DNA from: Saxidomus purpurata
Lineage: Eukaryota > Mollusca > Bivalvia > Venerida > Veneridae
DNA: 64,000 nucleotides
Direction: 5' to 3'
Assembly: GCA_022818135.1 (NCBI GenBank)
Contig: JAFMSR010000009.1
Coordinates: forward strand, 29,069,315 to 29,133,314
Within the stretch, counting starts at the first letter, position 1. The number at the start of each line of letters is the position of its first letter. The notes beneath the pieces are model-generated. The model saw only the letters and a program-made list of their open reading frames with translations. It did no database searches and was not told where the DNA came from. The position numbers and the translations under genes were made by a program. Shown here piece by piece: positions 20,789 to 31,675 of this stretch.

Positions 20789-20896
20789 GCCCGAGACAAG
20801 TTCGAAACGTCGTAGAATTTAACTGTCCCTACAGGACAGAATTAAAATAATTTGTGAGTTTGAAGTGGTTCCAAAACCAACTCTTGAGGTGTGCGT
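20789..20896 (+). pseudogene. Relic of pogo-like transposase N-terminus
   Basis: From ATG 20789 the frame reads MPETSSKRRRI, a TAA stop, then LSLQDRIKIICEFEVVPKPT. The KRRR...LSL.(D/E)(R/K)I.II...E pattern matches the first helix-turn-helix of CENP-B/Tigger-type DNA-binding domains. The stop and the loss of all downstream domains make it a pseudogene. It lies inside the CAGTGGAAC inverted repeats, which supports the family call. Confidence 0.55.
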
Positions 20897-21018
20897 TTTA
20901 TTTTGAAATTTATTTAACATGATATTGAGCAAAAAAAATTCTTGAAGTACAAATGCATCTTATTTTCCCCAAACACGTCGCAATTTGTACTTTGTTTGAG
21001 AACAGTGTCCTGTATACC

Positions 21019-22188
21019 GTATTTCCCCGCTTATAAGGCGAGGAAATAAAGTCCCGATTTTTACCTCAAAGTGGGGTCCTCGTCTTATAAGCGAGGCCAC
21101 GAGAATCAACCAAAAATAAAAATCAATCCTACATACTTTGTGATGAAATCGGCAATACCGAATGTCGCCCCGCGAGTGTCTATGTGCAGCGACGACGTCG
21201 AACAATTACCGTACCACCATTGCCCCGAATTACGTTATTGTGTTAACTCACCTCCGCTGTTCGATCGCAAATGTCGCCATTTGCAATTATTTAAAGAATC
21301 TGAAGGTAAACTTTGCGAAAATAAGTGGTGCAGTCATATTTGTTTTTTTCCGGTATGATATAAGCTGCCTAAAATTGATATCTGAATCAAGCGTTTACAC
21401 AGCGTTTATTGCAAAAAAACGATAATCAGTCTAGTCTGTGTATTGTTAATTCGGATATTGATTTTTGTTGACCTTTGAGGCGATAATTGCGTCCGGTAAA
21501 TACGTGTCATCGGCTGATTAATCAATTTATGAAAACATCTGGCAGCTTGTGTATAATTAGTAAGAGTGCCCAGGATACCCCAAATTAGCGGCAATTTTAC
21601 GTTGTTAAGGAGCGAGAGGCTTAGACAAAAGGCCGAAAGTCTTTTTTTAAAATTCGGTCGCACGGTTGTTTTGTCAACTTTTTAATTATAAATACGAAAG
21701 TTTGCTTAGTTTTTGCAAACATTTTGTGATAACTCCCAAGAAATTGTAACAATGGGAATGAAAAAATAATTTTTTATTGACTTTATTGCCATCTCGATCC
21801 TTTTTTGTCTTTAAACTACGACGTAATTGTCGCTACTTTGGGGGATCCTCGGCACTCTTAATAATTATATACAAGCTGTCATATGTTTTCATAATTGATT
21901 AATTAGCCAATGGCACATATTTACGCAATTATCTTTTCAAAGTGTCAAAAAAAATCAATATCCGAATTGACAATACACAGATTGGTTTATAATACTCAAA
22001 AAATCGGCGATTAAAAAATTTACTTATTAGCTTAGAAATCATACGAACTTGAAGAAAATAAAAGTGACTGGGTCATGAAAAAAATTGCCTCGTCTTATAA
22101 ATGAGTCTATTCAAAACCACACAATTTCCATGCCAAAGTAGGGGGGTCGTCTTATAAGCGGATCGCCTTATAGGCGGGGAAATACGGT
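21019..22188. mobile_element. Nested TA-flanked inverted-repeat element (CCGTATTTCCCCGC ends)
   Basis: The left end CCGTATTTCCCCGCTTATAA and the right end TTATAGGCGGGGAAATACGG are inverted repeats flanked by TA. Subterminal copies of TCGTCTTATAAGCG occur at both sides. Interior ORFs (up to 95 codons) show no transposase motif. It sits within the CAGTGGAAC element, so it inserted later. Confidence 0.7.
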
Positions 22189-22365
22189 ATTCATTTTGTG
22201 CTGCAATATGTTACACAAGGGTTACAATCACTTCTATGCATTAAAACCTAAGGACTTTTCAAACAATGAAGAATCTTTTGATTATCTCTCCCTTTATCAG
22301 TCCAAATGACTCTACACTTTTCTGCAGGTCCCGTCAGTGTTTGGTTTTCGGAAGTTCCACTGTAC

Positions 22366-22866
22366 TTTCTTGAGCCCATGTGATCTTGACCTAGTGACCC
22401 GAAACACGGGCCATGCACAAGTAGGCATGGTACTTATCATTTCTGTTAAGTATCATGCTGCGGCCCGCTATATTTAATACATGGTGAGTAAAAGATACAT
22501 GGAGACTTAAGCACTAGATCGAATATATGCGTCTCTCTTCATTATAAAATTGAGGTACTTCTGAGATGAAAACTGTAGACACAGTCAATTTTTTTGGAAA
22601 AGCAAGAGTTGTCGTTTGTAATTGAGCTGTCGTTCGTTTCATAGAGGGCGCAATCTAATATACGTACGCTGGTAAAAAAAAGAAAAAAGCGCTTTTCACG
22701 TTTCAGTCGCAATCTACACCTAGAAAAATGGATATATGATTGCTTTTTCCACTAACACAACCTTTGACATTATAGAAACGAAACGAGTCGACTGAATATT
22801 CTTTTATGGCCTTTTTAGACATATATGATATTGTCTTAGCTAATTTTTTCCCATTTGTAATAATTC
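22366..22866. other. Non-coding stretch
   Basis: No gene is seen. The sequence leading to the SINE head below has no matching repeat elsewhere in the window. Confidence 0.4.
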
Positions 22867-22960
22867 TGCCTCCGTGGTGTAATGGATAAAGCCGATAGCT
22901 AAAACACTTTTGTGTACGTGTACTTTTAGAAACCACGAGTTCGAATCCCATCAACACCCA
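22867..22960 (+). mobile_element. tRNA-like SINE head or tRNA pseudogene
   Basis: GCCTCCGTGGTGTAATGGAT gives a good pol III A box, and GAGTTCGAATCCC (22937-22949) a good B box. The T arm pairs poorly and the anticodon region is too long (a ~20 bp excess), so no cloverleaf folds. Most likely a SINE 5' region or a decayed tRNA. Confidence 0.55.
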
Positions 22961-24619
22961 ATTTTTTTAAAACTTTTTTCTGCTGTTTTAATAATCATTT
23001 TTAATTTTTTGAAAATATTTTACGGCAAATAATCATAAAAATCTTCATTCATGTCAAATTAATAAGGATAATGGTAATGAAAAATTAAGACATACCAGGA
23101 ACGGTCTATAGAGCATTCCTGGACATACTGTATAAATATTATTTGATAACAGTAAAGTTTCGATACTACAGGTCAGTCAGTAGATGTGGTGTCGTGTCAG
23201 GTTTTGCTTGTTCAACCAGAATTGGTTCCCTCGAGTTCTTTTGGGGCCATGCCTCAATATCAATTATCACCAATTTTCAAAATATTTACATGGGATTTTT
23301 GTTTGTTGGCCCCCTGTGATACTTTGTATCACAGTTTTTCTTGTTAAATTCTGACAAGGGGTTTTGGAGATTAAGAGTGCACAAGATTTTACTATTTTGA
23401 GCCCTTGTTACCTTGACTTTTAACCTGAACCATAGACCATGCATAATTAGGCATGGTACTTTTCATATCTGTGAAGAATCATTAAACTCTGACCAGAGAT
23501 CTGAGTTTTAAGAGCCCACAAATTTTACCATCTGTGATCTTTTACCACCAGTACATCCCCCTTACACTTTGTGCAAGGGGGAGCAGGGTATGATTCTTAA
23601 ACTGAATGGACTATTTTATCATTTTTTGCAGCAGTTAGTTGAAATAGTCCCAATAATTAGTTTTTAGGGTTATTGTTGTATGGGGTAGATGCTTTACTGT
23701 TCAATTATAAAATTTGTTGAAGTGTTCAATGTTATAATGTAAGCCTTTACTTGGAAGAGATGATATCTCGAAATTGCCCTTATAAAATATTTCATTGCCT
23801 TAGAAAAGCTGCTCGACATAAATATTCAGGGCCTACCATGTGCCCCTAAGTATTGCCACGGTCCCTGGTTACCATGTATCCCCAATTTTCCCCACAATCC
23901 CAAGAATTCAGTCCCATGTCCCCTAATATCCTCGACACCCACATTACCCCTTGCTCCTTTGTTTCTCTGTAGTCCCAAGAACTAATCTCCCTTACAAGAG
24001 ACTGCAATGATACAAGGGGACACGTCAATGTTGTGTTCTCAGTAAGTTTTATTTGAAAAGGCCAATACAGGAAAGTATCTGGCCAACTAGGGGGTCCCGC
24101 AAAATTTTGTAATTCTGCGCTTTATTTCCTGCATTTAGAGCAGTTTTAGGGGTCTTTTTATTCCCCCTACAAGGATTGTATTTTATAACATAATGAAATT
24201 TCGCTCACCTGAGTGTAATTGCTAATCAAGAAAAATATTCCGATACATTTTTATGATGATTGAATGCAAAATGTGCTTTATCTGATGTTAACAAGCTTTT
24301 TCCTTTCATTTGCCATGGTGACCTAGTTATGTGGCCTCTTGAGTGTTAACAAAATTTTCCTATCATTTCACCTTGTCACCTACATTTTGACCCCATGTGA
24401 CCCAGTTACGGACCTTGTCTAAAGATAACTGAACAATTTTCATAATGATTAGGGTTCAAATGTAGCCCCTAGAGTCTTAACAAGGCTTTGCTTTGATTTA
24501 CCACGGTGACATAGTGTTTGGCCAGATATGAAATGTTGGCTCGATATGTCCCATTTTCAAAACTGACTTGGATTTCATCATGACACTCATTCTGACAAAG
24601 TTTCACAAAGATCCAATGA
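22961..24619. other. Non-coding stretch with decayed tandem-core sequence
   Basis: 23200-23600 and 24210-24610 contain weak remnants of tandem-core units (GTGACCTAGTTATG, GACCCCATGTGACCCAGTTA, ATTCTGACAAAGTTTCAC). The rest is unassigned. A 60-codon minus ORF at 23846-24028 is not convincing. Confidence 0.45.
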
Positions 24620-24706
24620 ACAAGAGCTGTCCCTCATAACTGAAGAATGCCCCTAAAGTGGTTCTCATAGTCTGTGACCTTGACCTTCAAGGTGTGGACC
24701 CGGTAC
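24620..24706 (+). mobile_element. 5' fragment of an ACAAGAGCTGTCCCTC-family element
   Basis: ACAAGAGCTGTCCCTCATAA, then GAATGCCCCTAAAG, then CTGTGACCTTGACCTT, as in the copies at 38290 and 46890. It stops where the inverted-repeat end TACCGTAATCGTCCCG (24708) begins, so it was cut by or joined to the next element. Confidence 0.7.
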
Positions 24707-24707
24707 C

Positions 24708-25440
24708 GTAATCGTCCCGTGTATTATTCGCACCAATGTATAAGATGCACACGAAAAATCAGAGAAATTTCAGAGAAAAAAAGTTATTTCAATGTATAAA
24801 ACGAACCTGAAAGCAATCAAAACTTCTGAAAGAGAACAAAAAAATCGGACATATTGTTTACTTTCATGACTTGTTTTCATTACGAAATTGTGATTATCAC
24901 TTAGGGTATAAGACCATTAAATCGCCAATAAACATTGAGTACCGTAAAAAATTGAATTAAATTTGACTTGTATGTTTGTTTGGTTTTATTTTTTGTGACA
25001 ATCTGAGAGATTTCTTTCGAAATCATGTGTGTAGCCCTGAAAAGGACCCGTTTGTAGCCCTGAAAAGGACTGTCTGTGTCATTTTTGTGCACTCATGGGT
25101 TTCAGAGATCCGTGAGTGGAAGGTCGCTTATGTTGTCAGGCCTGCAGAACTGATTGAATTCTTCCTCTGTCAAGTTTGGGAATACATCGGTGTAGTATGC
25201 ATTGTCGGCAAGATCATCATAATCATTGGCACCTTCTTGTGGCACATCTGGTTACCCCTGTTCATGTATGAATTCCTCGTACAGAATATCGTCTTGTATT
25301 CTTCAAGCAACAACGTCTTCACTTTGGGAGTCCGATGGGCACAGAAGGCATCCAATACCAGCAACGATTTCTTCATCATCCCACCCGGCCTCCTCGTCCA
25401 CACTTTTCTTATACAGTCTCTGACTCAGGCCTGATCCATC
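24708..25440 (-). pseudogene. Pogo-like transposase relic with one terminal repeat
   Basis: On the minus strand, 25403-25170 reads MKKSLLVLDAFCAHRTPKVK (after GG), matching the second catalytic Asp block of pogo/Tigger DDE enzymes (LLVLD.F..H....VK). About 100 bp further, in another frame, an acidic tail (YTDVFPNLTEEEFNQFC) ends at a stop. The LQPLD block that should follow is not found. The left boundary TACCGTAATCGTCCCGTGTA with TATAAGATGCACAC resembles terminal repeats of the CCGTATTT type at 21019. The other end was not found. A plus-strand ORF of 152 codons here is the shadow of this relic. Confidence 0.6.
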
Positions 25441-25489
25441 CAGCCTTTCTCTTGGCACTGCACCACGATCCCCTTAGGCCACTCGGCTA

Positions 25490-25740
25490 AAAAAGTTCCA
25501 TGAAATTCCATGGAAATACACGGAAAAGAAAAACCCCGGAGTATTTAGACGACTTTTCCGGGATATTCCCCGTTTAATCGCAGTAAATTTTTCATGAAAA
25601 ATCACGGAATATTTGAAGCATTTTCCCCGGAAATCCCTGGAAAATCACGAAATATTTGAAACATTTGTCCCCGGAAATCCCTGAACATTTGTCCCCGTAA
25701 AAGCCCGGACATTTGTCCAGGGACAAGCCTGGAATATGTT
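25490..25740. repeat. Degenerate short repeats (CCCGGAAAT / ATTTGTCCCCG words)
   Basis: Repeated AAATCACGGAATATTTGAA, CCCCGGAAATCCCTG and ACATTTGTCCCCG words with unit size about 30-40 bp. 25741-26480 that follows has no gene; GTGATAGCTACT occurs there three times (25780, 26260, 26349). Confidence 0.5.
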
Positions 25741-26534
25741 AATGAAGCAGAGTTGGTGTCCACATCTCTACTCTAAAGGTGATAGCTACTGTTTGATTTG
25801 ATTTGATTTGATGAGAATTTTATCAAGGTCCGTCCAAAAGAGCACTTATGTTAGCTTAATATCTGGATGAGACCCCGGCATGTCTCCCGTCATGCCTTAA
25901 AAACAGAATTTTGAAGCCAAAAATAGGAGAAATTTACCTGACTGCAATTTCCAGTCAGTATCACCTAGCTTTCCTGGTGAGATATCCAATGAGCATTTGA
26001 CAGCCTGCACTCAAGCAATAGTTTGGCTATTGGGTCCCCAACAGTCACTAGGTCAGTATGTACCGAAGTACTAGTGGACCGAAGTCCTGTTATATGTGTT
26101 GACCTAGTTTCCATCGGTTACCAGCTCCCACCCCATGCCAGAGCACACGCTGTCAATCGCTCAACTTCCTTCTCCCCAATTCCACTGGCTAAAGAGAAAT
26201 TTAGAGTCCCAAAAGTAGGTCACCCATGCGGTCAATTCCAACCTAGATGTGAGTGACCCAGTGTGATAGCTACTGTTTTTTTGTTTGTTTGTAATCGTGC
26301 TTATTAGGTCCACCATCCTCTAAAGAGGTTATAATCGGTACGACCCGTGTGATAGCTACTATAGTTTAGTTCTTCATTATATATCAAATAATCTTATTCT
26401 TTAAAATTGTTTTATATGATATGATAAATAATAATTTTGATTAAATAATCATAAAAATAAGTATCTTCAGCAGTTAATATTGCTGTTATATATTTTATAC
26501 ATACAACCATAGTTAAAAATCAGCATATCAAAAC

Positions 26535-26880
26535 ATTTTATTACCTCCCTTTAAAAGCACCAAAAAAGTCTGTATTCATCCAAGATTGACTTTCAAACCC
26601 TCTTAAATGCTTTCAGAAGGATACATTTTTGTTACATATTATTTGTATGTGTTTTACTATACACAATTTGTCTGATTAAAGTTTCACTAAGCTATCTGTA
26701 TTACTTCAGTGGCATTATACACTTGGCCCTCCACCACTTTTCTCCCACCCCAAGCAAAAGTTCATTTTTCTCCATGAAAAGGCTGGTGACCTATCGTTTT
26801 TAAATGTTTTCAAGAGAGTAATGTTTGAACATTTCTTCTTCAATAAATTAAGAAATTCTCAATGCTTAAAATAACATTGA
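26535..26880 (+). repeat. Duplicated flank, copy 1 (second copy 48684-49040)
   Basis: TTATTACCTCCCTTTAAAAG, then AAATGCTTTCAGAAGGATAC, then CTATACACAATTTGTC recur in order with the same spacing at 48684-49040. Both copies lie just upstream of an ACAAGAGGGCC element, so the flank and element were duplicated together or the flank belongs to a larger element. Confidence 0.75.
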
Positions 26881-26883
26881 AAA

Positions 26884-27875
26884 CAAGAGGGCCAAGATGG
26901 CCCTATATCGCTCACCTTGGTACAAGTCCACTTGCCTGGTGGAAGATCACTAGATAATGTTATATACCAAATAAGTTTTCCTATATACGCCTTTGTAAAA
27001 CAAATGATCCCCACCCCCGGGCAAGGTCAATTTTGACCCCAGGGGCATAATTTGAACAAACTTTGAAGAGGTCTACTAGGCAATGCTACATGCCAAATAT
27101 CTAAGCTCTAGGCCCTGTGGTTTCAGAGAAAAAGATTTTAAAAGTTTTCCCTTTATAAGCCTATGTAAAACTAAGTGACCCCCGGTGTGGGGTCAATTTT
27201 GACCAGGGGGTCATAATTTGAACAATCTTGGTAGAGGTCCACTAGCCAATGCTACCTGCCAAATATCTAAGCTCTAGGCCTTGTGGTTTCAAAGAAGAAG
27301 ATTTTTAAAGTTTTTCCTACATAAGCCTATGTAAAACTAAGTGAAACCCCGTGCGGGGTCAATTTTGATCCGGGGCTCATAATTTGAACAATCTTGGTAG
27401 AAGTACACTAGCCAATGCTACATGCCAAATATCTAAGCTCTAGGCCTTGTGGTTTCAGAGAAGAAGATTTTTAAAGTTTTTCCTATATATTCATTTTCAA
27501 AACTAAGTGCACACCCACGCGGGGTCAATTTTGACCCGGGGGGTCATAATTTGAACAATCTTGGTAGAGGTCCACTACATGCTACATGCCAAATATCTTA
27601 GCTCTAGGCCTTGTGGTTTCAGACAAGAAGATTTCTAAAGTTTTTCCTATTTGTTGCCATAGCAACCAGAGTTCTGCATGGAATGGAATTCTTTGAACAA
27701 TTTTGGTAGAGCTTCATGCAAGGAACATTCCTGCATAGTTTTATCAACATTGGCCTAGAGGTTTCAGAGGAGATGTCATTTGAATCAAAATGCTGACGGA
27801 CGACGGACGACGTAGGACGGACGACGGACAATCATCGATCAGAAAAGCTCAACCTGGCATAGCCAGGTAAGCTAA
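26884..27875 (+). mobile_element. Full-length tandem-core element, ACAAGAGGGCC family, copy a
   Basis: The 5' end ACAAGAGGGCCAAGATGGCC (hairpin) then ATCGCTCACC. About four ~165 bp units follow, each with GGTCAATTTTGACC, TCATAATTTGAACAATCTTG and TTTTTAAAGTTTTTCCTA. Then comes a unique segment (TTGCCATAGCAACCAGAGTT), a GACGGACGACGG tract, and a 3' hairpin of CAACCTGGC and GCCAGGTAAGCTAA. GCTCACC near the 5' end and the complementary arm of the 3' hairpin form subterminal inverted repeats. No ORF; non-autonomous. Confidence 0.85.
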
Positions 27876-28378
27876 TAATTCATAAAGCCCATTTCTTGTC
27901 CTCTTTACAAATCTAAGAGTTTAAAATCAAATGATTTCTCTGCAGCCTAAATTTTAACCCAAGGGTCTTGATTTGAACAATCTTGGTAGAACAATAAGCA
28001 CTCCTACATGCTAAATATGTGTAGTGTTTAAAGTTTTATATATATTTTGTAAACGTCAGAGCGTCATCTTTACAATAATACCAGTTTTAATTCAGTTGGA
28101 CAAAAAAATGTAGCTTTTATAGCATGCTTTTTTATTTCAATGTTTTCCGTGTTTTCCAATATTTCCGGGTTTTACACTTGTCCCTTGTAAACGTGATTAA
28201 AAATACTCTATTTATAAGCAACAATTTTCGAGTCACTTCAATATACTGTTATACATTATAATTTTTTAATACATACGTCAATCATGCATGGTCTAAAACA
28301 ATCAAGACTTAATTAACATTTTAATAAATAAATATAATAAAACCCAGAAAATTGAGCAGTTGACAAGAAAAATAAAAA
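27876..28378. other. Decayed unit of the same family, then AT-rich sequence
   Basis: 27930-28030 keeps TTGATTTGAACAATCTTGG of the tandem unit. 28218-28241 (GCAACAATTTTCGAGTCACT) returns at 39696-39719 in a different context. No gene. Confidence 0.5.
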
Positions 28379-30058
28379 ACAAGAAGACGCGGCAATGCTG
28401 CCAAAGCAGGTTTAAACAGCGCCTGTAGAAATTGTAGAATTAAAAAAAAAAACGGTCATCTTGACTCCTCCCTATCTTAGTTACAGTGCCCTTGACCTTG
28501 ACCCTTGTGACCTTGGGCCAAAACTTTCTTTTACATTTTTAGTAACAGTGACCTTGACCCTAGAAACCTTGACCCCCCATTTGTTTTGCTTAAAACAATC
28601 TAAAAACGAAAAATAAATAAAAATCTATTTTTAATAACAGTGACCTTGACCCTAGCCTTGACCTTGACCCTAGTGACCTTGACCCCCAAAATTTTTTTTT
28701 TTGCTTAAAACAATCAAAATACTAAAAATAAATAAAAATCTATTTTAGTAACAGTGACCTTGACATTGAGCCAAGTGACCTTGACCCCAAAAAAATTTTT
28801 TTTGCTTAAAACAATCTAAAAACTAAAAATAAATAAAAATCTATTTTTAGTAACACTGACCTTGACCTTGACCGTAGTGACCTTGACCCCGAAAAAACTT
28901 TTTTTGCTTAAAACAATCAAAAAACTAAAATTAAATAAAAATCTATTTTTAGTAACAGTGACCTAGTGACCTTGACCCCGAAATTTTTTTTTTTAATTTT
29001 TTTTGCTTAAAACAATCAAAAAACCAAATTTAAATAAAAATCTATTTTTAGTAACAGTGACCTTGACCTTGAGCCAAGTGACCTTGACCTTGAGCCAAGT
29101 GACCTTGACCCCAAAAACAATTTTTTGGCTTAAAACAATCTAAAAACTAAAGATAAATAAAAATCTATTTTTAGTAACACTGACCTTGACCTTGACCCTA
29201 GTGACCTTGACCCCGAAAAAATTTTTTTTGGCTTAAAACAATCAAAAAAACTAAAATTAAATAAAAATCTATTTTTAGTAACAGTGACATTGACCTTAAC
29301 CCTAGTGACCTTGACCATAGTGACCCAAAGCTTCCTCTCCATGCAAGCTACCTACACACCAAGTTTCATTACAATTGGTCACTCCTAACTCAAATTATTG
29401 AGTGGAAACCATTTTTCTATTTTTAGTAACAGTGCCCTTGACCTTGAACCAAGTGACCCCTAATGCAATCCCAAGCTTCCTCTCTACACAAGCTACCTAC
29501 ACACTGAGTTTGATTGCAATTAGACACTCCTAACTTGAGTTTTGAGTGGAAACTATTTTTCTATTTTTACTTACAGTGACCTTGACCTTGACCCTAGTGA
29601 CCCCAAATGCAATCCCAAGCGGCGTCTCCACGCAAGCTACCTACAGACCAAGTTTCATTGTAATTGGTCACTCCTAACTTGATTTATTGAGCGGAAACCA
29701 TTTTTCTATTTTTAGTAACTGTGACCTTGACCTTGACCCTAGTGACCCCAAATGCAATCCCAAGCGGCGTCTCCACGCAAGCTACCTACAGACCAAGTTT
29801 CATTGTAATTGGTCACTCCTCGCTCGAGTTATTGAGCGGAAACTGTTTTTCTATTTTTAGTAACAGTGACCTTGACCTTGACCCTAGTGACCCCAAATAA
29901 AATCCCAAGCGACGTCTCCCCGCAAGCTACCTACACACCAAGTTTCATTGCAATTGGTCACTCCTAACTAAAGTTATCCAACGGAAACCAATGTTTGACG
30001 CCCGGCCACCCGTCCGCCCGACATACGACATCGCCATTCTAATAAGTACTGCTTAAAA
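28379..30058 (+). mobile_element. Tandem-core element, ACAAGAAGACGCGGC family, with GTGACCTTGACC core
   Basis: The 5' end ACAAGAAGACGCGGCAATGC contains a GGCAATGCTGCC hairpin and is shared with a fragment at 41086. The core has two kinds of unit. 28470-29290 holds about eight ~100-120 bp units with CTATTTTTAGTAACAGTGAC and TTTTTTGCTTAAAACAATC. 29290-29990 holds five ~140 bp units with AAGCTACCTACA and AAGTTTCATTGCAATTGGTC. It ends in GTCCGCCCGACATACGACAT and CTGCTTAAAAAG. Short minus-strand ORFs here are repeat artefacts. Confidence 0.75.
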
Positions 30059-30664
30059 AGTGCAAAAACGGCTCATTTTTATTTTATTTTTGTAAACGAT
30101 AAAAAATGAAAGATTCCGACCTTTATTTCACTACCGGGTATTTTGCACAATAACTCTTTAATGTTGTTGCTTATATATAAATTATGACAATCATAACTTT
30201 CATATTATTATGACAAATTGAGAATTTCTTTGCCGGACACTTTTGGTATTGGTTACATGCATGTGAATACAAAGTTTTCAGGGGGGAAGCAAGCAATAGA
30301 AATAACTTGTTCTTAGTAGAGAGAATCTGCAAATGCCAATATTAAAAGCTCAAATGACCGGAAAGCTGGAACTCACTCACCATTGTTTTGATGTATCCAC
30401 TGGCTTTGCACCGTTTAAATATCAATTAGATAACAAGTACCAGGAACTGGTGAACTGAAAGTGTCTATGACTACATTAGAAGAAATTCCTCTACCATACC
30501 GTACATCAAAATTGTGATTAGACTCCCTAGCCTAAACATTTGTGAAAAATTAGCACGCTGGGACCCAAATTGTAAAAAAAAATATAGCATGTTATCATTT
30601 GACAGTTGTGAAATTTAAGTTGTGTTACTATCTTACAAAATGTATGAAAGCCATTAGATTAAAA
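30059..30664. other. Non-coding stretch
   Basis: AT-rich sequence without gene, inverted repeat or match elsewhere in the window that I could see. Confidence 0.4.
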
Positions 30665-31280
30665 ACAAGAGCTGTCATAAGGACAGCGCTCTCGACTTTT
30701 TTAGTGCTTGCCAATAAAACAAAACTTTGACAGTTAAGGGCACACAAGACTTTAACTAGGAATTTCTAAGTACAAATCAAGAAACATTTTCACAGAGTTA
30801 TCTTCTTTTGCTTACAGATAGATCTCATGATGGTACATAAGTACTCCAACTTTCAAATGGTTAAGTCAACAAGTGGACAAGAATGAAAATTTTAACTGTG
30901 TTTCTTATTCAAAAATGGCCATAATTCAAATAATATCCTTTACAGAATTACCTTCTCCTGCCCATGTTTGGGGATCATGATGGTAAACAAGTATTCCAAC
31001 TTTCAAATTAATATCTCAAACAGTTTAGTGAAAAAGTGGACTGGTACAAAAAACTTAACCAAGATTCTAAGTTGATAAAGGGCCTTAATTTTGAAAACAA
31101 ATCCCTGACAGAGTTACCTTCTCTTGCCTACAGATGGGGGTAATGATGTAAACAAGCATTCAAAGTTTCAAAGCAATATCTCAAAGGGTTAAGGCAATAA
31201 GTGGATTTTACCCATATTCAATGTATTTTTTATGTCAAAAAGGGGCATAATTCTGTCAAAAATCTTGACAGAGTTATGTA
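30665..31280 (+). mobile_element. Tandem-core element, ACAAGAGCTGTCATAAGGACAGC family, 5' part
   Basis: The 5' end carries a perfect GCTGTCATAAGGACAGC hairpin followed by GCTCTCGACTTTT. About three ~160-170 bp units follow (GACAGAGTTACCTTCTCTTG, then GATGGTAAACAAGTATTCCA). It breaks at GACAGAGTTATGTA (about 31278) and seems to resume at about 34908, so a 3.6 kb segment interrupts it. Confidence 0.75.
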
Positions 31281-31470
31281 TCCTCAATTGCGGATGATTC
31301 GCGACCCTAAGGGTTTGGCCGCATGGAAAACAACAAAAACTGTATCCAGCAATGAAATCTGGTACTTATCTTTAAAAATAAATTTGTTTTCCACCTCTCT
31401 CCAGTGATTTTTATTCAACAAATGTTAAACAAGTGTTACAGGTCACCCAATGTTTACATGCCATCAAGAG

Positions 31471-31518
31471 GCCGCCATTTTTTTTCTCACTACCATTCAG
31501 TTCGCGGATATGACGTCA
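31471..31518 (-). promoter_or_regulatory. CRE plus YY1-like motif pair (orphan promoter-like)
   Basis: On the minus strand, palindromic TGACGTCA (31511-31518) is followed 30 bp later by AAAATGGCGGC (31471-31481). The same pair and order stand just upstream of the first exon at 63169-63183. Here no exon follows; the nearest gene, the Tigger-like relic, ends 160 bp upstream in the same direction. Confidence 0.4.
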
Positions 31519-31675
31519 TCCCATAATTCCCTGCATAACTTGACAGTTAGGCCACAACTAAAGTCAATTAATACGTTGTGTAAAGCAAATTTTTTAAAAC
31601 TTTTTGAATAAAAATGTTAACAATTCCAACAGTTTAATTTGAGAACATTATATACAGTTTTGTTTTGTTTTTTAA

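Larger units (their letters stand above)
20345..22365. mobile_element. Pogo/Tigger-like DNA transposon relic with TA target duplication
   Basis: The left end TACAGTGGAACTTCCGAAAA (20345) and the right end TTTTCGGAAGTTCCACTGTA (to 22362) are perfect inverted repeats flanked by TA. CAGTGGAAC-type ends and TA targets are usual in the pogo/Tigger branch of Tc1/mariner. The subterminal region repeats CCGAATACCGGA-like words. A second inverted-repeat element (21019-22188) has replaced or split the coding part. Confidence 0.75.

Noticed and set aside
22867..22960. Functional tRNA gene
   Set aside because: A and B boxes are good, but the T stem and acceptor stem do not pair and the anticodon region is too long.
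24976..25434. 152-codon plus-strand ORF with hydrophobic stretches resembling a membrane protein
   Set aside because: The opposite strand carries a recognisable transposase block (LLVLDAFCAHRTPKVK). The plus-strand reading is its complement and the hydrophobicity is a by-product.
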